Shown here: positions 17,252 through 26,059 of the stretch, in pieces
Position numbering within the stretch: position 1 is the first letter of the stretch
Layout of the letters: every line of letters starts with the position of its first letter
DNA from: Streptomyces marokkonensis
Lineage (GTDB): Bacteria > Actinomycetota > Actinomycetes > Streptomycetales > Streptomycetaceae
Assembly: GCF_008312835.1 (NCBI RefSeq)
Contig: NZ_VSKS01000017.1
Location: 1-64,000, forward strand
DNA length: 64,000 nucleotides
Direction: 5' to 3'
Program-made: the position numbers and the translations under genes
Notes under the pieces: generated by a model
Told to the model about the DNA's origin: nothing
Databases searched by the model: none
What the model saw: only the letters and a program-made list of their open reading frames with translations

Positions 17252-18365
17252 CGAAGCGGGTCCAGTCGACGGGAAGGTCGGCCAGCGGGTCCAGGGCGTT
17301 TCGGTGGGTGGCGCCGGCCCAGACATCGAATTCTTCGCCGCCCACGTTGCTGACATGCACGACGAGGCCGGGGGTCACGTAGAAGTGGGTGGGTGCCCAG
17401 GGCCAGAAGGGGCGCAGGGGCACAAGGTGCAGGGCTTGGGTGAGTTGCTCGACCTGTGGTGCTGTGAGTCTGCGGGGCAGGGCCAGGTAGTCGGCGCCGA
17501 TGGAAGCCTCGAAGAGGGAGAATTGGATCAGGAAGCCGCTGAGCGGTTCCTGCTCGGCGATCGGCTCCTCGTCGAATTCACGGAACCAGACAGTCGGATC
17601 GGCCTCAGGTTCGTCAAGCGTCCATAGGAGTGACCAGAGGAAGCCTCCTTGGTTCTCGACGCCGAAGACGAGCATCTCCCCGAGATGGTCGGTGTGCAGG
17701 TCTGGCTCGGGCAGGATCCTGTTCTGGGTTCCGAGGGCACCCGGCCGCTGCTTGGCGAGCCGATACAGATGTCTCAGTCCAGCGGGAAGACGTGACGCGG
17801 AGTTGCTGGTGGGTGATTCGGTGGCGTCTGCGGTGGGGTACCAGCCGGTTACGAACTGCTCGAGAGCTGCCGCACGGTCACCGTTGACATTTCTGAGCCA
17901 CTCGAGGCCCGGCAAGCGCTCGGGGGAAGGTAGTGGGCGCACTCGGTTGAGGAGTTCTCTGCTCAAGGGTGCTTCAAGCCGCAGTTCGCAGTCGGTGAGA
18001 ACGCCATCGGAGGTGCCAGCCTGGCTCACCTGGGCGGTGCCCAGGTACAACACTTCACCTCCGAGGCGGACCGCGATGTGGATCGGCAACGAGCTGTCGT
18101 ACGCACCCCAGGGCGCCCCCATGAGTCGCTCTGTGACCGGCGCCGGTGCGGGCCCGATCAGGCGGACCTCCTCAGCGCTCCACACACCGCTTCTGGCGGG
18201 TGCGTCACTCGCTTCCGCGATGATCACCATTCCGGCCGGGCCTATGACGACACTGGCGCCCCCCACCGTGAAGCGCCCGGCTGTCACCGAGCCGCCAACG
18301 AGCTCGGGTACGCGCTCTCCATCGAACACCAGCGCCGGAATCACGGCGGGACCCTGATCAGTCAT
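17244..18365 (-). CDS. Hypothetical protein, SMI1/KNR4-like features
   Basis: 373 residues from the ATG at 18365, which overlaps the upstream stop by several bases. The N-terminal part is beta-rich (RFTVGGASVVIGPAGMVII). The C-terminal half has LPAGLRHLYRLAKQRPGALG, followed by acidic and aromatic segments (GFLWSLLWTLDEPEADPTVW). These are reminiscent of SMI1/KNR4 (SUKH) immunity-type domains. The similarity is to pattern only. No membrane segment or enzyme motif is seen. It is part of a four-gene overlapping operon. Confidence 0.6.
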   Translation of the reverse strand: MTDQGPAVIPALVFDGERVPELVGGSVTAGRFTVGGASVVIGPAGMVIIAEASDAPARSGVWSAEEVRLIGPAPAPVTERLMGAPWGAYDSSLPIHIAVRLGGEVLYLGTAQVSQAGTSDGVLTDCELRLEAPLSRELLNRVRPLPSPERLPGLEWLRNVNGDRAAALEQFVTGWYPTADATESPTSNSASRLPAGLRHLYRLAKQRPGALGTQNRILPEPDLHTDHLGEMLVFGVENQGGFLWSLLWTLDEPEADPTVWFREFDEEPIAEQEPLSGFLIQFSLFEASIGADYLALPRRLTAPQVEQLTQALHLVPLRPFWPWAPTHFYVTPGLVVHVSNVGGEEFDVWAGATHRNALDPLADLPVDWTRFDG

Positions 18366-18945
18366 CCCCGCATGATCCTCGACCACCACCGGGCGTCCCT
18401 AGGCGGGGTTCGGGCTCGGCGGGGCGCTGCACGTAGCCGACGCCGCGGTCGGTGGCGACCTCGGCGCCGACCAGGTCCTCCAGTTCCTCGTGGGTGAGCG
18501 CCGTCCAGCGTGGGCCGTGCGGGCGGTAGCCGTCGGCGCCGGCGAACACCACCCGCCGGAAGCGGCTCTCCTGCCGCGCGCCGTCCGGCCACAACTGCCG
18601 CTCCACCCACACCGGCGGCGCCTCCTCGTCCGGGCAGTGCCGCTCCCACACCGCGCCCGCGTACCGCTCTACCCCGTTCATCAGCCCCATCCCCTCCCCG
18701 GGGACCTGCGTCGCCACCGCGACCGGGCGCGCACCCGCCGCGGTGAACAACTGCAGCCGGAACGTCCCCGGCAGCCTCAGGGCGGTGAACAGCGGCTCGT
18801 CCACGGTGCGCCGGCGCGGCGCCGCCAGCGCGCGCAGTTCCTCCCGGCCACCGGAATAGTCGCCGGGCCGCGGCGGCGGGCTCGGACGCGGAGTACCGCG
18901 AGGAGGACTTCCGGTGAACTCCGCCGCCGCGTGACCCTCGTCCAC
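18358..18945 (-). CDS. Hypothetical protein
   Basis: About 195 residues if the GTG at 18945 is used; the start is uncertain because no clear ribosome site is seen. It begins 24 bp after the MFS gene stop and its own stop overlaps the next start, so it is probably cotranscribed with both. The middle reads TAAGARPVAVATQVPGEGMG and VWVERQLWPDGARQESRF, and the tail WTALTHEELEDLVGAEVATD. I do not recognise the family. Confidence 0.6.
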   Translation of the reverse strand: MDEGHAAAEFTGSPPRGTPRPSPPPRPGDYSGGREELRALAAPRRRTVDEPLFTALRLPGTFRLQLFTAAGARPVAVATQVPGEGMGLMNGVERYAGAVWERHCPDEEAPPVWVERQLWPDGARQESRFRRVVFAGADGYRPHGPRWTALTHEELEDLVGAEVATDRGVGYVQRPAEPEPRLGTPGGGRGSCGDD

Positions 18946-18968
18946 CGGGGTCTTCTCGGAAGACCAGG

Positions 18969-20246
18969 TCAGTCCGGGTCCCCGGTGGCCTGGAGGCGGC
19001 GCAGGGCCAGGATCAGATTGCCGCTGCCGAACGTCGCGAGCGCGGCGACGCCCCACAGGGTCGCCGCGACACCGGCCCGGTCCAGCACGGCGCCCGCGGC
19101 CAGGAAGCCCAGCGGCCCGGCCAGGGTGCTGATCGTGACCACGGCCTGCAACACCTTGGGCCCGAAGCCGTCCGGCAGCCGGGCGGAGAGCAGGCCCATC
19201 AGCGGCGCGTTCGCCAGGGGCGCGGCGGCCGATGACAGGCCGACGGCGACGACGAGCACGCTGGCCGGCACGGACACCAGGAGCGTCCACAGGGGCAGAG
19301 CGACGCAGACCAGGGCCGTACAGGCGAGTCGTACGGGGGCGACCCGTGCCGCCAACACATAGGCGGCCACCGAGCCCACCAGGCCACCGGCGCCCAGGGC
19401 GGCGATCAGCAGGCCGCCGACCCTCGCGTCCCCCTCGAACCGGGCGAACGCCAGCACCGGCATGGTGATCATCAGGGTCCGCAGCATCAGCCCGAACATT
19501 ACGGTGGACAGCATCGCCCGGCTCAGGAACCAGTCGCCGCACAGATGCCGCACCCCCGCCCACAGGCCGCGGGGCCCGGCCGCGGACCCTCCGGCCCCGC
19601 CACCCCCTGCCGGGACGCGGCGCAGCAGCAGCAACCCGGAGAAGGCGAACGTGGCCGCGTCCAGCCACACCACCGATGTGGTCCCCACCAGCGGGATCAG
19701 CGCGCCCGCGAGCGCCGGTCCGGCGAACGCCGAGCCGTTCTGCACACCTTCCAGCGCGCTGTTGGCGCGGGCCAGAGAGCGGGCGTGCGGGCTCAGCAGT
19801 TCCATCGCCAGCACCCGCTGTGCCGCGTGGTACGGAACGGCCAGCGCCCCGAGCGCCGCGACGATCGCCACGAGGACGGCCAGATCGAGCACGCCCAGGG
19901 TCTGCAGCAGCGGGATCAGCGCCACCACCGGAGCGCGGGCGAGATCGGAGACGACCATGGTCCGGCGGGCGCCCAGGCGCTGGATGACCTCTCCGCCCGC
20001 GAAGCCGAGCAGCGCCATGGGCAGCACCTGGGCCGCGAAGACCAGGCCCGCCCGGGTGGCCGAGCCGGTGGTCTCCAGCACCAGCCAGGGCAGCGCGAGC
20101 ATGGTCATCTGGGTGCCCAACGCCGTCACCGCGCCCGCGACATAGACCGCCGTCAGCGCACGGCTCGGCCTGCCACCCGCTGTGCCGTTCGGCGCTCCGC
20201 CTGGTGGGACGGGGGCTGCGCCGGGCCGGGTCGCCGCGATCGTCAT
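18969..20246 (-). CDS. MFS transporter, enterobactin-exporter type
   Basis: 425 residues with about 12 predicted membrane helices. A short Pro/Gly-rich cytosolic N-terminus precedes the first helix. Characteristic MFS loop residues follow helix 2 (GGEVIQRLGARRTMVVSD). Loops with ALEGVQNGSAFAGPALAG and a long central loop (RVPAGGGGAGGSAAG) separate the halves. The ATG at 20246 is preceded by ggagaaagg. The gene is divergent from the S9 peptidase/peptide/P450 set across a 225-bp gap, so it is the natural exporter or self-resistance candidate for that locus. The substrate is not known. Confidence 0.85.
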   Translation of the reverse strand: MTIAATRPGAAPVPPGGAPNGTAGGRPSRALTAVYVAGAVTALGTQMTMLALPWLVLETTGSATRAGLVFAAQVLPMALLGFAGGEVIQRLGARRTMVVSDLARAPVVALIPLLQTLGVLDLAVLVAIVAALGALAVPYHAAQRVLAMELLSPHARSLARANSALEGVQNGSAFAGPALAGALIPLVGTTSVVWLDAATFAFSGLLLLRRVPAGGGGAGGSAAGPRGLWAGVRHLCGDWFLSRAMLSTVMFGLMLRTLMITMPVLAFARFEGDARVGGLLIAALGAGGLVGSVAAYVLAARVAPVRLACTALVCVALPLWTLLVSVPASVLVVAVGLSSAAAPLANAPLMGLLSARLPDGFGPKVLQAVVTISTLAGPLGFLAAGAVLDRAGVAATLWGVAALATFGSGNLILALRRLQATGDPD

Positions 20247-20471
20247 CGGGTCGCCCCTTTCTCCTCGGTGGGTCCGGGCCATGTGGTCGCCCCCGCACCC
20301 TGTCGCCCGCCCACCGTCCGGTGCCAGGGAAGGACCGGCGGTAGCTCACTGTCGGTGCCGCTGCGCCTTCTTCCCTGCCACGCAGCCCGCCCGTCCGGCA
20401 GTGTGATGGCCGTCGGAGCCCACCACAGCCAAGGCCACCGGCAGCGGACACCAACGAAGGGAGGGACGGCG

Positions 20472-22406
20472 ATGAGCGGCGGTATCGGAACGGCGTCGCA
20501 CGTCCCGTCCTTCGCCGCCCGCGACGGACGGCGAGCGGTCGAGACCCGGTATGTGGACGGTCTCCCGCAGATCGTGGCCTGGGATCTGACGACGGGTCAG
20601 CGCCGCCAGGCGACCACCGCACCGCTGGGTGTGGAGACCGCCGCCATCGAGCCGGACGGCCACGGCCTGTGGTGGTTCGACGCCGCTCCCGGCGGTCAAG
20701 GCCGCTGGCTGCGCGGGCCGTTCGAGGGCGGGCACCCGCGCCCGGCGCTCGACGGCGTACCCGCCGGGCGGATGCACGGCCTGGCCTTCGACCCCCGCAG
20801 CGGCCTCGCCGCCGTCGGCGTCGGGGTCGCGGACCGCTCGCGGTACTACCTCGGCCGACCGGGCGAGCGCGCCCGCCTGGTGGCCGAGGAGCCCGGCTGT
20901 GCGGCAGTGGTGGGCCTGGCCCCCGGCGGCCGACTGCTGGCCACCGCGGGGTGCCCGGCCGGACCGGCCGCGGTCCGGCTGTGGTCACCGGCCTCCGGCG
21001 TCCTCGTGGACGCCATCCCCGGCGCAGCGGGCGACGGCGGCGCGGTGTGGGCGCTGGGCTTCCGTCCGGACCTCACCACCGCACGGCCGGAACTGCTGCT
21101 CGTCCTCGAACGCGCGGGCGGCTACACCCTGGCCTTCTGGCGGCAGGGCGAGGGGATCCGTACGCACGGTCCCGGCTCCGCCCTCGACTTCGATACGGAG
21201 ATCACCGCCTGCTGGTACGGGCCCGGCCGCACGGCGCTGGTCCAGCAGGACCGGGCGGGACGCAGCCGCCTGCTCCGCGCCGACCTCGACCGCGGTACGA
21301 CGACGGTGCTTCCCACGCCCGAGGGCACGATCATCGACTTCTCCTGCGCACCCGACCGCACGGTCCACTGCCTGTGGAGCCGCGACGGCGAACCGCCCCG
21401 GCCACTGATCTGCCACCCAGAAAGCCCGGAAAGCTCGGAAAGCGCGGAGCACCCGGAACCTTCGGAACGTCCCGACCGCTCCGGCCACTCCGGCCGCTCC
21501 ACGACGGCGTCACGCGGCACGGCGCCCGGCGGAACGACCGGATCCAGGCGCCGCGAGCTGTGGACACATCGGCCGTACGGGCAGATCCACAGCTTTGTGG
21601 CCACCCCGCCCGGCCGCAGAGCGGGCCACCGCCCCTGGCCGACGGTCTTCCTCGTCCACGGCGGGCCCCACACCCACGACCGGGACGCCTATGACGCCCG
21701 GACCGAGGCCCTGGTCCGGGCCGGATTCGCCGTGGTGCGCACCAACTACCGCGGCTCGACGGGCTACGGCCCCCGCTGGCGGGACGACTTCGGCCACCGG
21801 GTCGGCCTCGCCCAGCTCGAAGACCTCGCCGCGGTGCGCGGCCACCTCATCGACGCGGGAGTCTCGGAGCCGGGCCGTACCGGCCTGTGCGGTTACTCCT
21901 GGGGTGGCTATCTGACGCTGCTGGCGATGGGCGTCCAGCCCCGGCTGTGGGACGTGGGGCTGGCCGTCGCCCCGGTGGCCGACTACACGGCGGCGTACCG
22001 GGCGACGACGCCAGCGCTGCGGGAGGTCGACGACCGCCTCTTCGGCGGCACCCCGGAGCAGGTGCCACACCGCTATCGCGCGGCCTGCCCGATGACCTAT
22101 GTGGGCCGCGTACGCGGCCCGCTCTTCCTCGCCGCCTCGGCGGACGACGAGAAGTGCCCTCCGGAACAGATCGAGCGCTATCTCGCCGCGCTGCGGCGCC
22201 GCGACGTCCCGCATCGCGTCCGGTGGCTCGGCGGCGGACACGACGTGGGCCGTGACCCAGCCGGACACGCCGCCGCCTGGGCCGCCATGGTGCGCTACGC
22301 CGACGACACGCTGCGCGCCTCCCCCGGAACCGCCGACCGCCGCAACAGCGGGCGGACCGGCTCGCACCACCCCGTCCACCACACCGAAGAAAGGTCAATC
22401 CCATGA
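20472..22406 (+). CDS. S9-family (prolyl-oligopeptidase-like) peptidase
   Basis: 644 residues. The N-terminal half is a beta-propeller-like region. A low-complexity acidic Ser/Glu/Pro insertion lies at about 315-345 (roughly PESPESSESAEHPEPSE). The C-terminal alpha/beta-hydrolase domain has the nucleophile in CGYSWGGYL (Ser about 476), the acid in SADDEK (about 557) and His in GGGHDVG (about 590). It is a cytoplasmic serine peptidase or aminoacyl-peptidase. The ATG at 20472 has gaaggga-type purines 5' to it. The stop overlaps the start of the 60-residue peptide gene as ATGA, so the two are translationally coupled. A role in trimming that peptide's leader is plausible but unproven. Confidence 0.88.
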   Translation: MSGGIGTASHVPSFAARDGRRAVETRYVDGLPQIVAWDLTTGQRRQATTAPLGVETAAIEPDGHGLWWFDAAPGGQGRWLRGPFEGGHPRPALDGVPAGRMHGLAFDPRSGLAAVGVGVADRSRYYLGRPGERARLVAEEPGCAAVVGLAPGGRLLATAGCPAGPAAVRLWSPASGVLVDAIPGAAGDGGAVWALGFRPDLTTARPELLLVLERAGGYTLAFWRQGEGIRTHGPGSALDFDTEITACWYGPGRTALVQQDRAGRSRLLRADLDRGTTTVLPTPEGTIIDFSCAPDRTVHCLWSRDGEPPRPLICHPESPESSESAEHPEPSERPDRSGHSGRSTTASRGTAPGGTTGSRRRELWTHRPYGQIHSFVATPPGRRAGHRPWPTVFLVHGGPHTHDRDAYDARTEALVRAGFAVVRTNYRGSTGYGPRWRDDFGHRVGLAQLEDLAAVRGHLIDAGVSEPGRTGLCGYSWGGYLTLLAMGVQPRLWDVGLAVAPVADYTAAYRATTPALREVDDRLFGGTPEQVPHRYRAACPMTYVGRVRGPLFLAASADDEKCPPEQIERYLAALRRRDVPHRVRWLGGGHDVGRDPAGHAAAWAAMVRYADDTLRASPGTADRRNSGRTGSHHPVHHTEERSIP

Positions 22407-22585
22407 AGCGTCACGGACTGCGCGTCGACCCCATCAGCGCCACCGAGCGGGAGCGCGGGATCATCATTCCGCCGGACACCCAGGCCGCCCTGGACAAGGC
22501 GGTCCCGGTCCGGCCGAACGGCCCGGCGCGGACCTGCACCACCCGCACGAAGAAGAACACGGAGAAGAAGTCGCCTCTGCAGTGA
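22403..22585 (+). CDS. Short peptide, candidate RiPP precursor
   Basis: 60 residues starting at an ATG that overlaps the peptidase stop, with gaaagg 8-9 bp upstream. The N-terminal two thirds are charged and mixed (MKRHGLRVDPISATERER…), ending at PVRPNGPA. The C-terminal part (RTCTTRTKKNTEKKSPLQ) is rich in Thr and Lys with one Cys. This leader-plus-core-like composition, the coupling to a peptidase and the hairpin before a P450 suggest a ribosomal natural-product precursor. It lacks Trp and Tyr, so known P450-crosslinked biaryl classes do not fit. A small regulatory or assembly peptide is the alternative. Confidence 0.55.
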   Translation: MKRHGLRVDPISATERERGIIIPPDTQAALDKAVPVRPNGPARTCTTRTKKNTEKKSPLQ

Positions 22586-22602
22586 GCCCAAGCAGCGCCG
22601 TA

Positions 22603-22628
22603 GCGGGGTGCCACGCCCGGCACCCCGC
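22603..22628. terminator. Hairpin between peptide gene and P450 gene
   Basis: A perfect 10-bp GC stem (22603-22612 with 22619-22628) with a 6-nt loop sits in the 81-bp gap. Such attenuating hairpins are common between precursor-peptide genes and their modifying-enzyme genes, where they lower the enzyme to peptide ratio. No poly-U tail follows, as usual in Streptomyces. Confidence 0.6.
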
Positions 22629-22666
22629 CGCGGCGCCGGCCGTGCCGGTGAGGACAGGAAAACATC

Positions 22667-23974
22667 ATGACCACAGCTACGGCAGCGACGGCAGCACCCC
22701 GGACGAACAGTCCCCGGCCGGAGAAGCACCGGCCGGACAAGCCCGAGACGATGGAACCGCGCCGGAACCCGCCGACGTTCCTCAGCGATCCGTACCCGAC
22801 CCTGGCCAGGATGCGGCAATCGGCCCCGGTCTCCGTGCTGCACAGCGACGGCGGCCTGCGGCTGTGGATCATCCCGCGCTACGTCGATGTCCGGGCCGCC
22901 CTCTTCGACCGCCGCTTCGCGCAGGATGTGCGGCGCGCCCAGGCCCTGGCCGACAGCCGGGTCGAGGGCGTCAACCTGGGCACCGAGATCACCCATATGC
23001 TCAGCAGCGATCCGCCCGACCACACCCGCCTCCGCCGCGTGGTCCAGGCGGCGTTCAGCCGCAAGCGGGTCGAGGCGATGCGGCCGATGGTCGAGCGCAT
23101 CACCCTCGAACTCCTCGACGGGCTGGACGCGGCAGCCGCGCACCACACGACCCGCACCACCACCGCCACGGTGGACCTGGTACGTGACTTCGCCTTCCCG
23201 TTGCCGATCCTCGTCGTCTGCGAACTGCTCGGCTTCCCGCCCGAGGACCGCGACCTCTACCGGAAGTGGTCGACCGCCATCGTCACCCAGGAGGGCGACC
23301 ACGCGGCGTTCCGGCGAGCCGTCCAGGAGATGGGCTCGTACGTCCTGGCCATCGCCGACCGGCGCATCCGCCGCAATGACCGTCCCGCCGATCTGCTCAC
23401 CGATCTGCTGGCGGCCCGCGAGCGCGGGGAGCTGACGGACGACGAGATCGTGGGCATGGTCGCCCTGCTGCTGATCGGCGGGCATGAGACCACCGTGAAC
23501 CTGCTGGGCACCTCCTGCCTCGCGCTGCTGCGCGATCCCGGCCAGGCCGCCTGGCTGCGCGCCGATCTCACCCGGATGCCCAGGGCCGTCGAGGAGTTCC
23601 TGCGCTACGACTCCCCCATCTGTATGGCCACCACCCGCTTCACCACCGAGCCGGTGGACGTCGGCGGGGTGGAGATCCCGCAGGACGAGTTCGTGCTGCT
23701 GTCCCTCGGCGCGGCCAACCGCGACCCGGCGCGCTTCCAGGACCCCGACCGCCTCATCCTCGACCGCCGGGACGCCGGCCATCTCGCCTTCGGCGGTGGC
23801 ATCCACCGCTGCCTCGGGGCCCTGCTCGGCAAGCTGGAGACCGAGATCGCGCTCACCGCGCTCCTCGCCCGCTTCCCCGGAACGACCCTGGCCTGCCAGG
23901 AGCGCGACCTGCGCTGGCGCAACACGATGATGCTGCGCGGCTTGGAGGCGCTGCCCCTCACCCTGCGCCGCTGA
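22667..23974 (+). CDS. Cytochrome P450
   Basis: 435 residues, soluble bacterial type. After a 30-residue Thr/Pro-rich N-terminal extension come the substrate-recognition regions. The I-helix motif is LLIGGHETT (about 271). ExxR is in VEEFLRYDSP. The heme loop FGGGIHRCLG has Cys at about 382. Residue order and spacing match CYP105/107-type enzymes. The ATG at 22667 follows gaggaca. It is downstream of the peptide gene behind a hairpin. Redox partners are not encoded nearby. The likely substrate is the neighbouring peptide or an unknown small molecule. Confidence 0.92.
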   Translation: MTTATAATAAPRTNSPRPEKHRPDKPETMEPRRNPPTFLSDPYPTLARMRQSAPVSVLHSDGGLRLWIIPRYVDVRAALFDRRFAQDVRRAQALADSRVEGVNLGTEITHMLSSDPPDHTRLRRVVQAAFSRKRVEAMRPMVERITLELLDGLDAAAAHHTTRTTTATVDLVRDFAFPLPILVVCELLGFPPEDRDLYRKWSTAIVTQEGDHAAFRRAVQEMGSYVLAIADRRIRRNDRPADLLTDLLAARERGELTDDEIVGMVALLLIGGHETTVNLLGTSCLALLRDPGQAAWLRADLTRMPRAVEEFLRYDSPICMATTRFTTEPVDVGGVEIPQDEFVLLSLGAANRDPARFQDPDRLILDRRDAGHLAFGGGIHRCLGALLGKLETEIALTALLARFPGTTLACQERDLRWRNTMMLRGLEALPLTLRR

Positions 23975-24162
23975 CCCCCGCCCTGACCCTGCCGCCCTCA
24001 CCGTCGCGGCCTGGGCCCGGTCGGTCAAGGAGAACGGGACACGGGGTGCGCAAGGTGGAACCGCGCCAGACGTACGGCAGTCGAACGGGGCGCCGACCGA
24101 CGCCGAACCGCCGATCAGGCGCCCGCCCGGGACCATAAGATCGGGTGCCCTGGGGGGTGAAT

Positions 24163-24705
24163 ATGGTGAAGCGGCGCCCTGGCACCATGCCGACGCTGGA
24201 GGAAGTGGCCGCGCTTGCCGGGGTGGGGCGGGGCACGGTCTCCTGCGTCATCAACAACGCGACCGGTGTCAAGGAGTCGACCCGGCGTGCCGTGCAGCAG
24301 GCCATCGCCGAGCTGGGCTACGTGCCCAACCTGGCGGCCCGTTCGCTGGCGGGGCGGCGCGCGGACGCCGTGGCGCTGGCGATCACCGAGAAGGACTGGC
24401 GCAAGTACGGGGAGCCGTTCTTCTCGGAGGTGGTGCGCGCGGTCGGCGACGCGCTGGCGGACACCTCGGTACAGCTGCTGCTCACCCTGGTCCGCTCGGA
24501 CGCCGAGCGGATCAGGTTCGTCGGGTACGCGCGCGGCGGCCGGGTCGGCAGGGTGCCGCTGATGTCCGTGCACGCCGAGGACCCGCTGCCCGACATGCTC
24601 GCCGACGCCGGGCTGCCCACGGTGCTGCTCGGCCGCCGCTCGGGCGAGGAGCAGGTCACCTACGTCGACGCGGACAACGCGGGCGGTGCCCGGGCGTCGC
24701 CAAGC
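24163..24705 (+). pseudogene. LacI-family regulator, truncated
   Basis: An intact N-terminal LacI helix-turn-helix (TLEEVAALAGVGRGTVSCVI, with the hinge VPNLAARSLAG) is followed by the first half of the sugar-binding domain. It diverges after about residue 180 (VTYVDADNAGG), where normal proteins continue for another 150 residues. The frame stays open to 24948 through unrelated sequence that leads into an IS630 fragment. The ATG at 24163 has ggggggtga upstream. It probably regulated the upstream P450 locus before being cut. A truncated DNA-binding protein might still be made. Confidence 0.75.
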
Positions 24706-24949
24706 CCGGGCTGGGTGAGCATGGTGGCGAGCACCGACGTGGCTCGAAAGCCGGGGACGCTCAACTCGCTGGGAGTGCGCACCACCACCAACCCGATCCA
24801 ACTCGCCCTGTGGGCCGGGCACGGGCCTGTTGTCGGTGTCTCACGTCCCATGCGGCGGCCTTCCTCAACTGCCATCCGCCAGAAGACCCTGACACGCCCG
24901 CGGATAGCTCTCAGTCCTCAGAACGGGCCCAGGTTGAGAGACAGCTAGC

Positions 24950-25225
24950 GTGCTGGTCTGGGACAACGTCCGCCTGCACCTGACGGCCGGCATGCGTGAG
25001 TTCGTCGACGCGAACGCCGAGTGGCTCACCGTGTTCCAGCTACCCACCTATGCCCCGGACCTCAATCCGACCGAGGGTGTCTGGTCGCTGGTCAAGCGTG
25101 ACATCGGCAACCTTGCTGCGGCCGACCTAGGCCAGATCACCCGCGCCGTGAAGCGCAATCTGCTGCTGCAGTATCGGCCGGAGGCCATCGACGGCTGCCT
25201 CGCCGGCACCGACCTGGACCTGTGA
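24950..25225 (+). pseudogene. IS630-family transposase, C-terminal fragment
   Basis: 91 residues starting LVWDNVRLHLTAGMREFVDA and containing LPTYAPDLNPTEGVWSLVKR. These are the second and third catalytic acid regions (DN…H and NP.E) of IS630-type DDE transposases. The N-terminal half and left end are missing, with the break near 24945 in the same place where the LacI gene is cut. Confidence 0.85.
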
Positions 25226-25287
25226 GGTCGGTCGCCGGACTCGAAATTTGTCGAAGCCCAAAGCTGCTGGTCAGCTAACGTGGCGGC

Positions 25288-25650
25288 ATGACTGACAGCC
25301 TGGCCGAGGACGTAGCCGACGTGCTTGACCTCGTCCTGAACTCGGACGAGCCCATTCACGTCGCCCTCCGACGACAGGCGCCCCAACTGAGGGTGCACTC
25401 CCGCTGCAAGTGCGGGTGCGGCACTGCCTACTTCGACCTTGACGCCGACGCGGTGGAGCCCGCGCCAACGGGCCCCGGCACCGTCGTGGCCGCCGACGTA
25501 CAGCTGTTCACCAAAACCGGCGAGTGCCCTGGCGAGGTCCTGGTCTTCGCGCAAGGCGGCTACCTCTCATGGCTGGAGGTCTGCTCTTGGAGCGATGACG
25601 TTGAGGTGAATCTCGCCGCGGCGCGGCGCTGGCTGCAGCCATCGTTCTGA
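25288..25650 (+). CDS. Conserved hypothetical protein with CxCGCG motif
   Basis: 120 residues from the ATG at 25288. It opens with a helix (LAEDVADVLDLVLNSDEPIH). The motif RCKCGCGTAYF near residue 40 could bind a metal, and a beta-rich C-terminal part contains YLSWLEVCSWSDD. Homologues of this length occur as single-domain proteins in actinomycetes without assigned function. It is unaffected by the surrounding insertion events. Confidence 0.65.
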   Translation: MTDSLAEDVADVLDLVLNSDEPIHVALRRQAPQLRVHSRCKCGCGTAYFDLDADAVEPAPTGPGTVVAADVQLFTKTGECPGEVLVFAQGGYLSWLEVCSWSDDVEVNLAAARRWLQPSF

Positions 25651-26059
25651 ACCCGATCCCGGTAACAGCCGGCGGTCTCGGACCCTGACGCCGCCACCAC
25701 GAGTCGACCGACATCACGAGTTCAAGTGCAGTAACTGGAGCCGCGGAGGTGAGGCGCCCCGGGTCGGGGACTCTCTGATTCAGCACGGGCGGAACCACAC
25801 CGAGCCGCAGAGTTCTGAGGTGACTACAGCGCTCTGCCGGCCTCGGGAACCGGATACGAAGCTTGGGAACAGCCGTCATCGAGACGGAGCAACTCGCCGA
25901 CCGCGCCACCGTCGTCCGGCGCGACGGCACCGTGTTGTACGCCAACGGGAGTGGCCATTGCCATTTGTCAGGGGTGTCAAGCATCCATCGTGGTGGCCGG
26001 CTACCGTTTCACCCTGCCGCGGATGGCAATGACAGCGAACCCCAGCAGAACCGGCTCGG
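25651..26059. other. Intergenic stretch
   Basis: No gene, repeat or RNA was recognised in this 409-bp segment. It runs up to the CTAG that marks the left end of an IS5-type element. Confidence 0.4.

Noticed and set aside
19545-20471. N-terminal extension of the S9 peptidase
   Set aside because: This part overlaps the MFS gene on the other strand. The ATG at 20472 with its ribosome site and the family's start fit better.
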